The position numbers and the translations under genes are program-made. Below the pieces are notes generated by a model that was not told the origin of the DNA, searched no databases, and saw only the letters and a program-made list of their open reading frames with translations. Shown here one piece after another: positions 31,845 to 33,332 of a stretch of DNA of 33,332 nucleotides. Within the stretch, counting starts at the first letter, position 1. Each line of letters starts with the position of its first letter. This stretch comes from an uncultured Lachnospiraceae bacterium (GTDB lineage: Bacteria > Bacillota > Clostridia > Lachnospirales > Lachnospiraceae), in NCBI GenBank assembly GCA_947570615.1, contig CANOVJ010000048.1, forward strand, positions 1 to 33,332. The letters run 5' to 3'.

Positions 31845-31967
31845 ATAAGGACAGTTTGCGAAGCGAGCCGTCCGTTGTTATGCGCAGGGGCGCACAGAAG
31901 AATTTGCTGCTGTCGCAGCGTGCGCCCCGCGCGGCGAGTAGGGGAAATCCTCCCCTACTCGATTATA
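31845..31967 (+). repeat. Composite repeat: GGACAG copy 3 plus hairpins and repeat B
   Basis: ATAAGGACAGTTTGCGAAGC (from 31845) repeats 4038 and 24771. A 13-bp stem follows, GCGC-a-GGGGCGCAC (31882-31895) with GTGCGCCCC-GCGC (31920-31932), enclosing GCTG...GCAGC. Then comes a 9-bp hairpin GAGTAGGGG / CCCCTACTC (31936-31960) whose right side repeats 23156-23173. The rest of the gap to 32113 holds only the inverted repeat at 32022. Confidence 0.65.
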
Positions 31968-32021
31968 ATACCATAAAAGGCGTCTGCCCGGAAGCCGCCG
32001 GAACATTTTGTTTCGGAAGGG

Positions 32022-32055
32022 TTCATGGATGGGAACAACTCCGGCATTCCATGAA
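32022..32055 (+). repeat. Inverted repeat TTCATGGA / TCCATGAA upstream of the M23 gene
   Basis: Perfect 8-bp arms at 32022-32029 and 32048-32055 with an 18-base loop. The right arm covers ATG 32051, an alternative in-frame start of the M23 gene. It could be an operator or an mRNA hairpin masking that start. Confidence 0.45.
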
Positions 32056-32113
32056 TATCTTTCCTCTTTCTTTCATAGAATTTTTTAACATCCCTCCTGC
32101 GGGTGCTTTGCCT

Positions 32114-33247
32114 ATGAAAAAAATCTGCTATTTTTTTACCATTCTCATTCTCGCCCTTCTTCTCGTCCTGGTGTGTCTGGTCAAGAGCAGACAGTCCGGG
32201 CAGACCAAAACCGGTATGGCCGCCGTGGAGGTGGCCGCCGGGGCAAACGGCGAATACATCAAGTGGGTGGATTTCAACGTTACCTACGAAGCGCTCTGCG
32301 CCGCCTACGACCTGGACGTGGGCAGCTACGACAGTCCGGTGCATCTGAACTGGATCGAGCTGCTCGCTTACGTGGGGGCGAGCCAGGGAGGTTCCTTCGG
32401 GAAAAAAAGCGTTTCGCTGATCCGCAGGCTGGCGGATGAGCTCTCCGCGGGGGAGACCACGCTGGAGGAGCTCACGGCGGACATGAAATATTATGACTAT
32501 TACTACGAGGCCTATGAGGCCGTGCTGGGCGGTATGGTGGGTGAGTACGAAATCGAGCAGGAAAACGAGAGCGGCGGCAAAAGCTGGAAAAAGGTCTACG
32601 GGCTCAAGGCCTTCTCCCCCATCGCCAAAGGCTTTGAATACAGCGATTATGACGACTTCGGATCCTCAAGAAGCTATGGGTACAAAAGGCCTCATCTGGG
32701 GCATGACATGATGGGGCAGATCGGAACTCCCATCATATGTATTGAGTCCGGCTACGTGGAGGCCCTGGGCTGGAACCAGTACGGCGGCTGGCGCATCGGA
32801 ATCCGCAGCTTTGACGGAAAGCGTTACTACTATTACGCCCATCTGCGGCAGAACTTTCCCTACGCTCTGGAGCTGAAGGAGGGCAGCGTGGTCACCGCCG
32901 GGGATGTAATCGGCTACATGGGCCACACCGGCTACAGCACCAAAGAGAATACCAACAACATCGAGACCGTCCATCTTCACTGGGGGCTGCAGCTTATTTT
33001 TGACGAGTCTCAGAAGGAGGGAAACAATGAGATCTGGGTGGACTGCTATGCCCTCACCCGATTCCTTTACAAAAACCGTTCTCTCACGGAGAAGAATCAG
33101 GAGACCAAAGAGTGGCTGCGGCATTTTCAGATGAAGGATCCGGCTGTGGAGGAGTACCGGAAGCGCCCTCAAAGCACGACGCCTCCGGCTTCTGATTCCG
33201 CTCAGGCCTTCGGCGAGGGTGAAAAAATTTTCTTGACAAAAAATTAA
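32114..33247 (+). CDS. M23-family peptidase, membrane-anchored
   Basis: 377 aa. N-terminal signal anchor (about 4-24). A helical region of about residues 50-140 has no named fold. The M23 (LytM) domain spans about 165-350: His194-x3-Asp198 (HLGHD), His243 (YYAHL) and His287-x-His289 (VHLHWG), so zinc site and catalytic His are present. A low-complexity tail follows. It probably cuts peptidoglycan cross-bridges or processes an envelope protein. Start uncertain: no clear ribosome site precedes 32114; in-frame ATG 32051 and longer starts back to 31856 exist, but they would bury the signal anchor behind 20 or more residues. Confidence 0.85.
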   Translation: MKKICYFFTILILALLLVLVCLVKSRQSGQTKTGMAAVEVAAGANGEYIKWVDFNVTYEALCAAYDLDVGSYDSPVHLNWIELLAYVGASQGGSFGKKSVSLIRRLADELSAGETTLEELTADMKYYDYYYEAYEAVLGGMVGEYEIEQENESGGKSWKKVYGLKAFSPIAKGFEYSDYDDFGSSRSYGYKRPHLGHDMMGQIGTPIICIESGYVEALGWNQYGGWRIGIRSFDGKRYYYYAHLRQNFPYALELKEGSVVTAGDVIGYMGHTGYSTKENTNNIETVHLHWGLQLIFDESQKEGNNEIWVDCYALTRFLYKNRSLTEKNQETKEWLRHFQMKDPAVEEYRKRPQSTTPPASDSAQAFGEGEKIFLTKN

Positions 33248-33261
33248 CAATATGCTATTAT
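33233..33261 (+). promoter_or_regulatory. Promoter reading out of the window
   Basis: TTGACA (33233-33238), 17-base spacer, TATTAT (33256-33261), immediately followed by an overlapping TATAAT (33259-33264). The gene it serves lies beyond 33332. Confidence 0.75.
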
Positions 33262-33332
33262 AATCTCAATAGATAAAACCTGTCTTTCGGAGTTGAATTA
33301 AAAAAATAGTGCTAAGCCATAGTTTAGAACCT

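Noticed and set aside
1-33332. CRISPR array, prophage or complete insertion sequence
   Set aside because: No regularly spaced repeats, phage structural or integrase genes, or intact transposase found; only the Rpn remnant and dispersed hairpin repeats.

Overview
The window looks like chromosomal DNA of a gut-type Lachnospiraceae (Bacillota, Clostridium cluster XIVa-like). The signs are strong AGGAGG-type ribosome binding sites, TTGACA-17-TATAAT promoters, about 50-55% GC, LplB/YtcP-type sugar importers, a MetY-type sulfhydrylase, long-form HPF and a decayed Rpn-family nuclease. This is inferred from gene content; no marker gene was compared with a database. I see no prophage, CRISPR array or intact transposon.

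Layout. 1-160: a partial tRNA-Val and a tRNA-Leu. 230-2660: an MBL-fold hydrolase, a calcineurin-like phosphoesterase and a membrane-anchored tandem PepSY protein. 2750-9966: a galactoside locus with a LacI-type regulator, a two-permease and lipoprotein ABC importer, and a cytoplasmic GH35 beta-galactosidase. The same 17-base operator-like motif sits at both the regulator promoter and the importer promoter. 10059-10640: a Cys-rich tandem DUF305 protein. 10738-11628 (minus): an AraC-type regulator, divergent from an ABC-2 exporter operon (ATPase and two permeases) that runs on into a DUF3788 protein and a GNAT acetyltransferase.

15908-17834 is an accessory patch. It holds an unknown coiled-coil protein with its own promoter, a truncated GNAT gene and a decayed Rpn/PD-(D/E)XK gene in AT-rich DNA, followed by about 250 bp of densely folded non-coding sequence. 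17835-23102 is a metabolic block: metY, a small unknown protein, metF, a YmfI-like reductase, a thioredoxin reductase and an APH-type kinase. 23347-24696 is a secreted SH3-NlpC/P60 hydrolase behind a perfect WalR-type box. Then come a GH51 arabinofuranosidase, hpf (preceded by four clustered DnaA-box-like 9-mers), a GT-C-like membrane protein, a GT2-GtrA fusion, an orphan lipoprotein (minus) and an M23 peptidase.

How they work together. The importer and GH35 form a self-contained import-and-cleave pathway under LacI control, and GH51 may add arabinose release inside the cell. MetY and MetF both feed methionine synthesis. The NlpC/P60 and M23 enzymes and the GT-C/GT2-GtrA pair belong to the cell envelope. 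The most unusual content is non-coding: the folded element at 17570-17822, the DnaA-box cluster at 27096-27165, the twin palindromes at 4139-4184, and a dispersed GGACAG repeat placed in front of three operons. I found no clearly new multi-gene system.
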